Assembly (NCBI GenBank): GCA_002377855.1
Contig: DFQQ01000013.1
Span: forward strand, 1-64,000
Length of the DNA: 64,000 nt
Direction of reading: 5' to 3'
Source of the DNA: Acidovorax delafieldii
GTDB lineage: Bacteria; Pseudomonadota; Gammaproteobacteria; Burkholderiales; Burkholderiaceae_C
How positions within the stretch are numbered: the stretch's first letter is position 1; each line of letters opens with the position of its first letter. Below are positions 16,834 through 25,201 of the stretch, piece after piece. The translations under genes were made by a program, and so were the position numbers. The notes under the pieces are model-generated. The model did no database searches and was not told the DNA's origin. It saw only the letters and a list, made by a program, of their open reading frames with translations.

Positions 16834-17312
16834 GGCGGCAGGCCCGTTGCTCGGTGCGGCCACAGGGCTGCTGGGCTACTGGGCTACTGGGCAGCTTCTT
16901 CAATGTTGACGGCGCTGGGCTCGGCTTGTGGCCCGTTCGCATGCCCAGCCGCACGCACACGTGGCGCAGATGCGCGCTGCCACCGCTCAGCAAGGCGCTC
17001 TGCCCGACTGCGCCCCGGAAGACGTTTTGGCCTCGGAGTGCCCCTATGCGCAATGCTTGGCAAGGCGCAGGGCCCCGTCCTACAGGGGAGCCACGCACCC
17101 ACTGACATGTCCGCGCGCCAGCCACCGGCACCGCGCCAACCCCCTTCATCCTTACAGTTGGTTCCAGCGAGTTGTTCCACAGCTCCCTGCGCACCACGGG
17201 CTGTATCAAACCCTTGTCTCTTGTGCGCAGTGAACTGCGAGACGGCCTTCCCGGCGCGGTCACCGCGCCACCCACCCGTCGGTGCCAAGCCGGCACATTT
17301 TGGGAGATGGTT
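16834..17312. other. 479-bp gap without a convincing gene
   Basis: The region between the histidine kinase and the DUF1328 gene has several long open frames on both strands. All read as Ala/Arg/Pro-rich shadows without recognisable motifs. A short direct repeat (gggctactgggctactggg) lies near 16872. The promoter of the small stress genes downstream must be here, but I cannot locate it. Confidence 0.5.
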
Positions 17313-17477
17313 ATGTTGCACTATGCAGTGGTTTTTCTAGTGATTGCCCTGGTGGCTGCCGTGTTCGGTTTTGGCGGCATCGCCGCTGGCGCCGTGGGTA
17401 TCGCCAAGATCCTGTTCTTCGTGTTCGTGATCATGGCGGTTGTCACCTTCGTTGTGAGCCTGCTGAGACGAGGGTAA
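17313..17477 (+). CDS. DUF1328 small membrane protein (YtjA family)
   Basis: A 54-residue protein made almost entirely of two hydrophobic helices (MLHYAVVFLVIALVAAVFGFGG, then AAGAVGIAKILFFVFVIMAVV) ending in a basic tail, LLRRG. This is the full-length DUF1328/YtjA pattern; such proteins are common in proteobacterial stress regulons but have no known activity. GGGAGATGG precedes the ATG. It is followed after 64 bp by a DUF883 gene and then a BON lipoprotein, forming a small envelope-stress cluster. Confidence 0.93.
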   Translation: MLHYAVVFLVIALVAAVFGFGGIAAGAVGIAKILFFVFVIMAVVTFVVSLLRRG

Positions 17478-17541
17478 CGCCCGCCGCATGCCCGTCTAGA
17501 CAACGTTACCTATCCATGCTTACGCAAATCAGGAGTGATCA

Positions 17542-17946
17542 ATGAATACCGAGAGCAAGACCAACACCAACACCAACGGCGATAACACGATGCATCGCAA
17601 CTTGTCGGACGACGTGCTGCAAAGCGCTGAAGAGGCGGTCAAGGCGACCCACGACAAGGCAGACAAATTGTTGAACGCCGCCCAGGACGGAGTGCATCAC
17701 CTGCGCACCGAAACCAGCCCCGCCATTCAAGACTTGGCCACCCGCGCTCAGGATTTGGCCTCGCGCAGCATCGACTATTGCGCCCATGCCAGCGACCGCG
17801 CCCGTCGGCAGTTGCACGAAGTGTCAGAAGCCACCACACGGTACGTTGCCCAGCAACCAGCCAAGTCGATGGCCATTGCCGTGGCTTCAGGCGCGGCCAT
17901 TGGCGCTCTGGCGTTGTGGCTTTCTCGGCGTCCGTACGGCCGGTAA
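17542..17946 (+). CDS. DUF883 membrane-anchored ribosome-associated-type protein (ElaB/YqjD family)
   Basis: A 134-residue protein with a long helical heptad-rich body (DDVLQSAEEAVKATHDKADKLL onward) and a C-terminal membrane helix (SMAIAVASGAAIGALALWLSR). That is the architecture of the ElaB/YqjD/DUF883 family. E. coli members are tail-anchored inner-membrane proteins that bind ribosomes in stationary phase. The gene has a good AGGAG site and follows the DUF1328 gene. A run of Thr-Asn repeats marks the N-terminus. The ribosome link is family knowledge and not visible here. Confidence 0.92.
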   Translation: MNTESKTNTNTNGDNTMHRNLSDDVLQSAEEAVKATHDKADKLLNAAQDGVHHLRTETSPAIQDLATRAQDLASRSIDYCAHASDRARRQLHEVSEATTRYVAQQPAKSMAIAVASGAAIGALALWLSRRPYGR

Positions 17947-17995
17947 TGAGTTCCCGGCGGGTTCATAGCAGTTTCCAAACCGCTCGAATTCGCAT

Positions 17996-18053
17996 CAATC
18001 CAGGGGTTGTGGAGGGTGCAATAGACCCCAGGGTTGATTGGTTGATAGCACCC
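17996..18053 (+). promoter_or_regulatory. Possible H-type pseudoknot in the leader of the BON lipoprotein gene
   Basis: Stem 1: CAATC-ca-GGGGT (17996-18007) pairs with ACCCC...GATTG (18025-18040). Its loop holds GGGTGC (18014-18019), which is complementary to GCACCC (18048-18053) just downstream. The element ends 32 nt before the BON ATG. The two stems could coexist as a pseudoknot or alternate. Confidence 0.35.
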
Positions 18054-18085
18054 GCGTTTGCTTAACTTTAATGAAGGAAAACACC

Positions 18086-18403
18086 ATGAAATACGCACGT
18101 GCTCTTGCTTTTGCCGCAATGACAGGCGCCACCGTTCTGGCTGCTACAGGCTGCTCGGTCGCCCGCGAACAGCAGTCCGTCGGATCGTATGTGGATGACG
18201 CCGGCATCACCACGGCTGTGAAGGCCAAGATGGCTGAGGACAAGACTGTTTCGGCCACATCGATCAGTGTGGAAACCCTCAACGGAACGGTTCAGTTGTC
18301 GGGCTTTGCAAAATCGCAGGCCGAAAAGAACCAGGCAGAAAACATTGCCCGCAACACCAAGCATGTCCGCGAAGTGCGCAACAGCATCGTAGTGCGCCCT
18401 TGA
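18086..18403 (+). CDS. BON-domain lipoprotein (OsmY-like)
   Basis: A 105-residue lipoprotein. The signal peptide ends in the lipobox LAATGC (lipidated C23), followed by one BON domain (about residues 35-103; GITTAVKAKMAEDKTV... NGTVQLSGFAKS... VREVRNSI). BON domains bind phospholipid, and OsmY-type proteins appear under osmotic or envelope stress. A good AAGGA site lies before the ATG. The leader carries a candidate pseudoknot, and an intrinsic terminator follows at 18473. The outer-membrane location is inferred because no Asp follows the lipidated Cys. Confidence 0.93.
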   Translation: MKYARALAFAAMTGATVLAATGCSVAREQQSVGSYVDDAGITTAVKAKMAEDKTVSATSISVETLNGTVQLSGFAKSQAEKNQAENIARNTKHVREVRNSIVVRP

Positions 18404-18472
18404 TGTCTTGATTGCCGGCCGTGCCGCGGAGGTGCAAACCGCCCACGTGCTGCTGTTCTTGACAGAACCCAG

Positions 18473-18507
18473 ACCTCCGCCTGCATAGCAGTCGGAGGTT
18501 TTGTTTT
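18473..18507 (+). terminator. Intrinsic terminator after the BON gene
   Basis: ACCTCCG (18473-18479) pairs with CGGAGGT (18493-18499) around a 13-nt loop and is followed by TTTGTTTTT. Confidence 0.8.
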
Positions 18508-18554
18508 TGCGTCCTACACGTCGCTCGGCGGCAGCGAGGAGTAAGCTTCAACCC

Positions 18555-19637
18555 ATGCGCGTATTCAACTGCGACCACTGTGGTCACCTGGTTTTTTTTG
18601 ACAGCGTGCAGTGCCTTCACTGCGGCAGCACGTTGGCCTTTGTTCCTGACCAGCTCACCATGGCAGCGCTGACGCCGGCGCCCCAGGACGGGGCGGACCT
18701 GTGGCGGCGCATGGGCGCGCGCAGTGGGGGTGATTCCAGTGGAAAGCTGTACCGCATGTGCCACAACCGCACTGCGCATGGCGCGTGCAATTTCGCAGTG
18801 CCCGCCAGCGACTATTCGCCGCTGTGTGTTTCGTGCCGCCAAACGCGCATCCTGCCCGACTTGTCCGAGCCGGCCAACCTGGGGCGCTGGCAGCAGGTCG
18901 AGGCCGCCAAGCGGCAGCTTTTTTACACGCTGGCGCGGTTGGGGCTCGAGCCCGTGCCGGGGCGCTCTGGCCCTGTGTTTGAGTTTTTGGCGGAGTGGCC
19001 CGGAGGCCCCGCAGTGACGACTGGGCACCTGGGAGGGACCATTACGCTCAACGTGGCCGAGGCAGACGACGACGAGCGTGCCCGGCGGCGCATTGCGCTG
19101 GGCGAGCCCTACCGCACCCTGATCGGCCACCTGCGCCATGAATCAGGCCATTTCTATTGGGACCAGCTGGTGCGCGACGGTGGCCAACTCGAGGCTTTTC
19201 GCAGCGTGTTTGGCGACGAGCGCCAGGACTATGGCCAGGCCTTGAGCGCGCATTACGCCAAGGGCAATGACCTGGGCAACTGGTCTCTCCACCACGTCAG
19301 TGCATATGCGTCCTCGCACCCCTGGGAAGACTGGGCTGAGACCTGGGCCCACTATCTTCATATGGTGGACCTGCTGGAGACCGCCGCCAGCTACCGAGCC
19401 ACTGTCACCGTGCCCGATCCCCAAGCTGCATCATCCCACCAGGTGCTCGATCCGTTCGCCGAGCCCCCTCCCGCGTTCGACGACATGGTGCGCCAATGGG
19501 TGCCGCTGACCTTGCTGCTCAACAGCCTCAACCGCAGCCTGGGGCAAAGCGACGCATACCCCTTCGCCTTGTCTGCGGGCGCCATGGGCAAGCTGAGGTA
19601 TGTACACGACCTTGTGCAGGCCGTGCGGCCTGGCTAG
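18555..19637 (+). CDS. Zinc-ribbon putative zinc metallopeptidase
   Basis: A 360-residue protein. The N-terminal rubredoxin-like zinc ribbon uses C6xxC9 and C20xxC23. A second cysteine set follows at about residues 69-95 (CHNR... LCVSCRQTR), then a domain with HESGH at residues 195-199, the HExxH form of a zincin active site. A Trp/Glu-rich HPWEDWAETWAHYLHMVD segment could supply the third ligand. This architecture matches a family annotated as putative zinc-binding metallopeptidase in proteobacteria; substrate and role are unknown. No signal peptide, so cytosolic. The ATG at 18555 is chosen because the zinc ribbon starts there. Confidence 0.88.
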   Translation: MRVFNCDHCGHLVFFDSVQCLHCGSTLAFVPDQLTMAALTPAPQDGADLWRRMGARSGGDSSGKLYRMCHNRTAHGACNFAVPASDYSPLCVSCRQTRILPDLSEPANLGRWQQVEAAKRQLFYTLARLGLEPVPGRSGPVFEFLAEWPGGPAVTTGHLGGTITLNVAEADDDERARRRIALGEPYRTLIGHLRHESGHFYWDQLVRDGGQLEAFRSVFGDERQDYGQALSAHYAKGNDLGNWSLHHVSAYASSHPWEDWAETWAHYLHMVDLLETAASYRATVTVPDPQAASSHQVLDPFAEPPPAFDDMVRQWVPLTLLLNSLNRSLGQSDAYPFALSAGAMGKLRYVHDLVQAVRPG

Positions 19638-19669
19638 TGAGCCGATCCACCAACGGGGTAGAGAACTTT

Positions 19670-19725
19670 GTGCTATTAAATTAATAGCTTATCGCGCTTT
19701 GTTGGCGGGCGCTAGAGGCTCATTT
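19670..19725 (+). repeat. Dispersed double-hairpin repeat, copy E
   Basis: gctattaaattaatagc, then ttatcgcgctttgttggcgggcgctagaggc. This is a near-complete intergenic copy between the convergent metallopeptidase and DUF1513 genes. Confidence 0.7.
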
Positions 19726-19770
19726 GATCGTAATGGGTTGTACTTGCCTTCTGCGCTCCGGTCCCTGCCG

Positions 19771-21030
19771 TCAGCGGGGCGCCGCCCACGCCCAGTGGTT
19801 GTCCAGCCTCGCGTTCTGGAATGCGCCGGTGTGCGCATGCACGCTGTTCTGGCCCACAGCCCCATCCCATGCCACGCTTTGCCCCGCCCCCCCGGCATAC
19901 AGGTGCGCCCCCGATGCAGCCAGCGCGCAAACCTCGCTCAGGCCGATGTGCCCGGTGGGGTGGCCTTGATCGTCGAAGAATGCGACACAGCCTGCGCGCG
20001 GGCAACTGACGGCCCAGCCTTGCGGTGTGCCGACAATGCTGCCGCCATAGCCCTGTAGATCTCTGCGAAGAAGCAGCGCGGTGTCGGTCGCTCGTGGCGC
20101 ATCAGCAGCAAGCTGCAGTGCCTGCCCGTCAAAAAGCGCGAACACCGGAGCCGCATGGCGCAGGCCCGGGTCGTCATGCTCGGCCTGCAGCGCAATGCCC
20201 AGCGCCGCGCCTCCCGCGCTCCAGGCCAGGTGCCGCAGGCTCAGGCGCTGATCGGGCAGGCGCCATTGGCCCAGCAGGCGGCCCGTGGTGCCGTGCAGTC
20301 GTACCAGAGACGAGTCCATGCGGTCCAGGTCCCGCTTGGCGCGACCGGTCTCCGGGGCAGTGGGCACGCCGCCATTGGCCACGATGAGGGTGGGGCCGCC
20401 TGGGCTGTTCCTATCCCAGATCAGTTCGTGGGCATCCAGGCCGTGGGTGGGCCATTCGGCCAGCTTGTGCAGCGTGCGAATGTCGCGCAGGCCGATCACG
20501 CTTTCGCCCGTTTCCACGTCGGTTTCGGTGGTGTAGAGGTGCCTTCCGTCCAGGCCCCGCAGCGCGTGCCCGTTGAAGGTGCGGTCTGGGAACTGCGTGT
20601 CCGACGCCTGCCAGAGCCATTGGGGGGGTGCTTTGCTGCCGGGGCGCCAGCGCACCAGCCAGTCGCCCGGGCGGCGCGCTACCGCAAGGATCGAGCCGTC
20701 CGGCAACGGGCACAGCCCATGGGCGCGCGAGGGGACCTCCAGGCTCGCCAGCACGCCCAGTGGGGCGGGCTCCGCTGCGTTGCCGCGGCCAGGTGCCAAA
20801 GACACCCGTCCGATGTGAAAGCTGCCCTGGGTCTCCCAGGCTGCGGCCAGGGTAGCGGTATCGCGCGGTTGAGAGCGCAACGCGTAGCGCCCGGCGGGTA
20901 CCGCCTGTGCCTGGCCGGGGGGCAGGGCCCAGCCGCCCAGGCCAGCGAGCCAGGCCAAGGCATGGCGGCGCAGCAGTGGGGGCGCGATCACCTGATCGCC
21001 ACATCCGGTGGGGTCAATCACCGTCTGCAT
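19771..21030 (-). CDS. DUF1513 domain protein of the imelysin iron operon
   Basis: A 419-residue exported protein. The Arg-rich signal RRHALAWLAGLGGWALPPGQAQA precedes a beta-propeller-like body with repeated strand motifs (HGLCPLPDGSILAVARRPGDWLV, NGHALRGLDGRHLYTTE, DAHELIWD). It fits DUF1513, a periplasmic family that regularly ends operons with imelysins and a di-heme oxidoreductase. The function is unknown; a sensor or scaffold in iron handling is only inference. The ATG at 21030 overlaps the end of the upstream imelysin gene, so it is the fourth, translationally linked gene of the operon. Confidence 0.85.
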   Translation of the reverse strand: MQTVIDPTGCGDQVIAPPLLRRHALAWLAGLGGWALPPGQAQAVPAGRYALRSQPRDTATLAAAWETQGSFHIGRVSLAPGRGNAAEPAPLGVLASLEVPSRAHGLCPLPDGSILAVARRPGDWLVRWRPGSKAPPQWLWQASDTQFPDRTFNGHALRGLDGRHLYTTETDVETGESVIGLRDIRTLHKLAEWPTHGLDAHELIWDRNSPGGPTLIVANGGVPTAPETGRAKRDLDRMDSSLVRLHGTTGRLLGQWRLPDQRLSLRHLAWSAGGAALGIALQAEHDDPGLRHAAPVFALFDGQALQLAADAPRATDTALLLRRDLQGYGGSIVGTPQGWAVSCPRAGCVAFFDDQGHPTGHIGLSEVCALAASGAHLYAGGAGQSVAWDGAVGQNSVHAHTGAFQNARLDNHWAWAAPR

Positions 21031-22168
21031 CTGAAAAGCCAATGTTCACTTGCAGTGCCGGCGCAACTTCCGATTCCGCCAAAAACTTGAGTGTGGCCAG
21101 GCTTCGTGCGGCTTGATGGATGGCGGCTTTGTCCGTGGTTCCCGACCTGGTTACCAGTGCCATGGCGGCATCGACTTGCTCTACCGCCTTTTGCAGTTTG
21201 TCTGCCAGCGGGTTCAGGCCCCTGCCCCGCAAATAGGTTTCGAGCGGCACCAGTGCCTCGCCGGGCAGCGGCGCTGGCGTGTGCATGGGTTGCACCGTGA
21301 CACTGCGCAGCCCGGCCCAGGTGGCGGCCCACGCAGCTACCGTGGTCTGGCTGGCTGTGCGGGGGTAGTCAGGGGACTTGGCGCTTTGTGCGGCACGCAA
21401 GGGCTTTTCCATGTGCGCCCAGCGCAGGCGCTCGATACCGCCCACCCACTGGTTCACGAATTCACTCATGGCTTGTGTGGACTGTTCCTGTTGGTCTTCA
21501 GCGCTCCAGGAGGTGGCGGCAGCGCGCTCGAAGTCTGCGGCCACTGCTGCCGCTTCGCGGGCAATGTCCAGCGCCACCTCGTGCGCATAGCTGCACGCGG
21601 GGGTACCGGGCTGTACCGGCGCTGTCCACAGCAACCACTCCAGCGCTGGCAACCCCTTGGCCGGGGTGCCAATGCGTTCAAAAGCCTTGCTGCCCTGGGG
21701 CTGTGCTGTGATGGCCTTCTCGATCAGGGCCGGGCGGGTCGGCGCAAAGTCGACGGCACGCTGGGTGCGCCGCGCCACCACCGGGCCGATGGAGACCGAC
21801 GCAAGTTCTTCAAAGGCGCGCGCTGTGCTTTGCCAGGCAGTGCGGGCCTGTGCAAGCGCTGCCTTTGCCGCGGGCGCACGGGGGGCTTGGCACAGCGCGC
21901 CCAGCGTCACCGCCAGTGTTTGCGCGGAGCGGTCAAACGCCTGGGCGCGCGGCACGCCCCAGTGCGCGTAGATGCCTTTCAGCGCATGGCTTGTGTCGTA
22001 AAACGGTACCGCCTCGCGTTGCCAGGGCTGAGGTCTGTTATTGGCGGCGGGTGCGGGTTGTGCATGGGCCGGCAGTTGCCACGCGAGGGCGAGCGCCAAC
22101 GCCAGGGCACACCCAGCAAGGGCGCTGGCACAGCGGTTGCGGCTTGGGCAGGCAGGAGGGTGGCTCAT
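21014..22168 (-). CDS. Imelysin family periplasmic protein (second, divergent copy)
   Basis: A 384-residue exported protein: signal ALAGCALALALALAWQLPAHAQ, then an all-helical body with the imelysin pattern of paired domains (YDTSHALKGIYAHWG, AWQSTARAFEELASVSIGPVV). The family's GxHxxE motif is degenerate: the segment reads GLPALEWLLW, so the histidine is replaced by proline. The first imelysin of the operon keeps GWHAIE. The start codon overlaps the stop of the di-heme gene (ATGA). Probably a non-canonical partner in iron binding or heme-protein assembly; the ligand is unproven. Confidence 0.88.
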   Translation of the reverse strand: MSHPPACPSRNRCASALAGCALALALALAWQLPAHAQPAPAANNRPQPWQREAVPFYDTSHALKGIYAHWGVPRAQAFDRSAQTLAVTLGALCQAPRAPAAKAALAQARTAWQSTARAFEELASVSIGPVVARRTQRAVDFAPTRPALIEKAITAQPQGSKAFERIGTPAKGLPALEWLLWTAPVQPGTPACSYAHEVALDIAREAAAVAADFERAAATSWSAEDQQEQSTQAMSEFVNQWVGGIERLRWAHMEKPLRAAQSAKSPDYPRTASQTTVAAWAATWAGLRSVTVQPMHTPAPLPGEALVPLETYLRGRGLNPLADKLQKAVEQVDAAMALVTRSGTTDKAAIHQAARSLATLKFLAESEVAPALQVNIGFSDADGD

Positions 22169-23646
22169 AACGACTCCACAAATTTGACCAGCGCGTCGCG
22201 GTCGGCTTTCTTCATCCGCAGCACCTGCTGCCTTGCCTGTTCGGCTTCGCCACCGTGCCACAGTACGGCCTCAAGCACGCCACGGGCGCGCCCGTCGTGC
22301 AGAAGCTGGGTGTGGCCGTTCACGTCCTTGATGAGGCCGGTGCCCCACAGCGGTGGGGTTTTCCATTGGCGGCCATTTGCTCCAAAATCCGGGCGCCCAT
22401 CGGCCAGGCGCTCGCCCATGTCGTGCAAAAGCAAATCGGTGTAGGGCCAGATGCGCTGGCCGTTCAGTGCCTTGCTCGTCAGGCGTGGAAAAGGCCCAGC
22501 CTGCGTGACATAGCTGGGGCGGTGGCAGGTGGCGCACTGGGCCTGCGCAAACAGCATTTGTCCGCGCAGCACTTGCGCATCATGGGGATTGCGGCGTGCC
22601 GGTGGCGCCAGCGTGGCTTGGTAGAAGACCACATCGTCCAGGGTCTTGTCATCAATCTCCACGCCGGGCTGGCCTTGCGCTGCGCCACTGCTGCCGCTGG
22701 GGGCCGCCATGCAGTCCTGCTGCGCCCGAGTACACGCTTCGCTGGCGAAATGCTGCGAGGTGATGCCCATGTCGCCCACAAAGGCGGCCCCCGTCTGGTG
22801 GGCGATGGTGGCCACGTTCGCTTTCCAGCCAAAGCGCCCCAGCATCATCCGGGCCGACGGTGCGTCCCACACTTGGTTGGGCACGCCCTTGATGGGCCCC
22901 GGGGCGGCGGCCTGGTCTGCGGCGTTGGCCAGAACGTCCGCTTCGGAGATGGCTTCCAGCAACCCAACGCCAATGATCTGAGGCGCAATGCGCGGGCTGA
23001 ACATGACTTTCGAATGCATGGGGCCGTAGCCCAGGTCGGCAAAACCGTAGATGGGCTTTTGCAACTGGTACCGTGTGCCATCGGCGAACTGGCCAGAGAG
23101 GGGCTGGTAGCGCAGCGTGACGCGCCCCTCCGGCTTCACGCCCTGGATGGCCGCGTTGTTGAACTGATCGCCATAAGTGGGCTCGTGCACAGGCCCTCCG
23201 TGGGCGTCGGAGCCAGGAATGGACAGGCGGATGAGCAGCGCCACCGTGGGGTCTTTCGTGTCGCCGAGCCGGTTGAAAAGATCGGGCGGCGCGCCGCGTC
23301 CGTCTTGCACATGGCAGCCGCCGCATGAACGCGCAATGAAGTGCGGGCCCAGCCCATCGCGGGCCTTGGTGGATGCAGGGGCTTCCACCCAGTTGCGGCG
23401 GAAGAACGAGTTGCCGATGACGAAACGCGTGCGTTCCTCGTCGGGCAGATTCGCGGCGGGAAAGGAAAACGCATTGCGCCCGGTAGCAAACACTGTCGTC
23501 TCGCCGCCTGTCTTTTCGCCCAACGGGTCCGGCTGGGGGGTTGCGGTCAGGGGGCGCAAGCCAAGGCCACCCAGGGCGATGATGGCCGTGCTGGCAGTCG
23601 CCACTTGCAAGGCGCGCCGGCGCCTGCTGGCTTGCACCACGCTCAC
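22165..23646 (-). CDS. Di-heme oxidoreductase (putative thiol oxidoreductase/peroxidase family)
   Basis: A 493-residue exported c-type cytochrome. An Arg-rich signal-anchor (RRRRALQVATASTAIIALGG) precedes two heme-c sites, C108GGCH and C371ATCH. NLPDEERTRFVIGNSFFRRNWV and DGLGPHFIARSCGGCH are typical of the family found beside imelysins. It probably carries electrons or oxidises iron in the periplasm; the substrate is not known. It starts at GTG 23646, overlapping the stop of imelysin 1 by 4 bp (GTGA), and its own stop overlaps the next gene, showing tight coupling. Confidence 0.92.
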   Translation of the reverse strand: MSVVQASRRRRALQVATASTAIIALGGLGLRPLTATPQPDPLGEKTGGETTVFATGRNAFSFPAANLPDEERTRFVIGNSFFRRNWVEAPASTKARDGLGPHFIARSCGGCHVQDGRGAPPDLFNRLGDTKDPTVALLIRLSIPGSDAHGGPVHEPTYGDQFNNAAIQGVKPEGRVTLRYQPLSGQFADGTRYQLQKPIYGFADLGYGPMHSKVMFSPRIAPQIIGVGLLEAISEADVLANAADQAAAPGPIKGVPNQVWDAPSARMMLGRFGWKANVATIAHQTGAAFVGDMGITSQHFASEACTRAQQDCMAAPSGSSGAAQGQPGVEIDDKTLDDVVFYQATLAPPARRNPHDAQVLRGQMLFAQAQCATCHRPSYVTQAGPFPRLTSKALNGQRIWPYTDLLLHDMGERLADGRPDFGANGRQWKTPPLWGTGLIKDVNGHTQLLHDGRARGVLEAVLWHGGEAEQARQQVLRMKKADRDALVKFVESL

Positions 23647-24860
23647 GGCTGAACCAGGGTGAGCTTGCTGATGCCGATGGCATTGGCTGCTGCGACCAGG
23701 TCCTTGCTTTGTTGCGTAAGGCTGTCGATGGCCTTCTGGATCCGTTGGCGGCCTGCGGATTCCTTGCCTCCCATGATCTCCTGGTCAAACGGTGCCTGAA
23801 TGGCTTCTGCAGCCGCCACGGAGCTCGCAATCTGCTGCGTGGTTTTATCGGCCAGCTGCGCGTTCTGTGCGGCGACCAGATCGCGCAGCGAAGGGCCTGT
23901 GAGCACCGGCCCACTCGCCTGCCTGTACTGGCCCAGCCACACGTTTTGAATGCCCAGTGCATTGGTGACGGCGTCACGGTGGGTGTTATCCGAGAAGCAC
24001 GAGTGCTCATCCTCCTGGTCTTGGCTGCTCAGGGCGACCTCCAGGCGCTCACCGGCCAGCTCACCGCGTGAGAGCGAGCCCAACCCCACCAGCATCTTGC
24101 GCAGCGATTCGCGGTTGCCCTTCACAAACCGCGCGCGGTAGTTGTCCTTCACCTCAGGCGCCCAGGCCTTGACCAGTGCCGTCAGGTCGTCAATCAGCAG
24201 CTCGGTCACCACGGTCAGGTACTGGCGGCGGCGATCCGCATTGGGAGCCTTGCCGTCCACAAAGTCTTCAAAGTTGCGGTCGCCAGGGCCGGTGTCCGAC
24301 ACGTCCTGGCCCCACAGAAAGAACTCGATGGCATGCCAGCCCGTGGCAATGTTCTCTTCACCACCGCGTTCGTTTTGCGCAGACAGGTTCTTTTTGTTGA
24401 TGACGAACTTGCGGTTGTTCACCAGCCCCGCGTTGGGCTTGCCCGGCACCGCGTCCACATAGGATTCGTCCATCGGCCAGGCATTGATGCGGCCCTCAGG
24501 CCCGCTGTCGTTGTCGATGGGGCCGCCATAGAAGCGGAAGGCTTCCGTCTGCCCATAGAACTCACGGGCTGCCAGCCAGGTCTTGCGGGCTTCGGCCAGG
24601 GTGGCCGCAGAAGGTTGCGCGGTGAACCCAGCAATCGCGCCTTGCATGGCCCTGGCTGCAGCGAGGGTGTCGCTGTAGCTGGCGTGCACCATATGTGCGT
24701 AGTGGGCCACGACCAGCGGCGCCGTGGCGGGCACTGCAGAAGCCTGGGTTGGCCCCGTGGGCCCAGACAGGGTCTGTGCGTTGGCGCCAAAGGCCAGGCA
24801 GGTGGTTGCGAGGACGGCCGCGACGATGGCGGATGGCGTGAGCGGAGAAGTCATGCGCAT
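23643..24860 (-). CDS. Imelysin family iron-regulated periplasmic protein (IrpA/EfeO-like)
   Basis: A 405-residue protein: signal peptide AIVAAVLATTCLAFGANA, then the imelysin fold with the intact GxHxxE motif in TGWHAIEFFLWGQD, a proposed metal site. AGGA lies ahead of the ATG at 24860. It is the first gene of a four-gene minus-strand operon (imelysin, di-heme oxidoreductase, imelysin, DUF1513). Imelysin operons are iron-regulated in cyanobacteria and pseudomonads. A Fur-like palindrome lies about 150 bp upstream, consistent with that. Role in iron binding is family knowledge; the exact chemistry is not established. Confidence 0.93.
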   Translation of the reverse strand: MRMTSPLTPSAIVAAVLATTCLAFGANAQTLSGPTGPTQASAVPATAPLVVAHYAHMVHASYSDTLAAARAMQGAIAGFTAQPSAATLAEARKTWLAAREFYGQTEAFRFYGGPIDNDSGPEGRINAWPMDESYVDAVPGKPNAGLVNNRKFVINKKNLSAQNERGGEENIATGWHAIEFFLWGQDVSDTGPGDRNFEDFVDGKAPNADRRRQYLTVVTELLIDDLTALVKAWAPEVKDNYRARFVKGNRESLRKMLVGLGSLSRGELAGERLEVALSSQDQEDEHSCFSDNTHRDAVTNALGIQNVWLGQYRQASGPVLTGPSLRDLVAAQNAQLADKTTQQIASSVAAAEAIQAPFDQEIMGGKESAGRQRIQKAIDSLTQQSKDLVAAANAIGISKLTLVQP

Positions 24861-25006
24861 GGGATTCCTGAGGTGAACGAGGGCAGGGCGAGCGATGCGC
24901 TTGGCAGCAAGGCAAAGACGTGCCAATGGGTTGGCCCGCGCCCACAGCGCCTGGCAGACGTGCGGTGGTTTCGGCCGGCGATGTGTGGCAGTTGGGTTTT
25001 TTTATT

Positions 25007-25029
25007 ATACGAATGAAAGTGATTCGTAT
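25007..25029 (-). promoter_or_regulatory. Palindromic operator, Fur-like, upstream of the imelysin operon
   Basis: ATACGAAT-gaaagtg-ATTCGTAT is an exact 8+8 palindrome in an AT-rich patch. The nested 15-mer at 25014-25028 agrees with the 7-1-7 Fur consensus TGATAATNATTATCA at 10 of 14 fixed positions by my count. Iron control of the operon is therefore likely, though another palindrome-binding regulator is possible. Confidence 0.5.
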
Positions 25030-25115
25030 TTGTTTTTTTGGCATCAGTCCCAAGATGGGGTGGCAGACCGCCAAATTTCCTTTCGGCGGGGCACGCATCT
25101 GCAATGCCATGAAAG

Positions 25116-25143
25116 TGTCATGAACAAGTCACTGCCTTGTCAC
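25116..25143 (+). promoter_or_regulatory. Three-unit Pho box upstream of the PhoX gene
   Basis: TGTCAT (25116), AGTCAC (25127) and TGTCAC (25138) repeat at exact 11-bp intervals, the spacing of PhoB half-sites (consensus CTGTCAT). The array ends 58 bp before the PhoX-family ATG. It predicts induction under phosphate starvation. Confidence 0.65.
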
Positions 25144-25201
25144 ACGCCGTTCCTACGCTCCACTGGTTTTGTGAAACGAACCATTACCGCGAGGAAACCC
25201 C

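Noticed and set aside
16854..17340. Several 70-245 codon frames in the gap after the histidine kinase
   Set aside because: They overlap each other on both strands with biased composition and no ribosome-binding site or motif.
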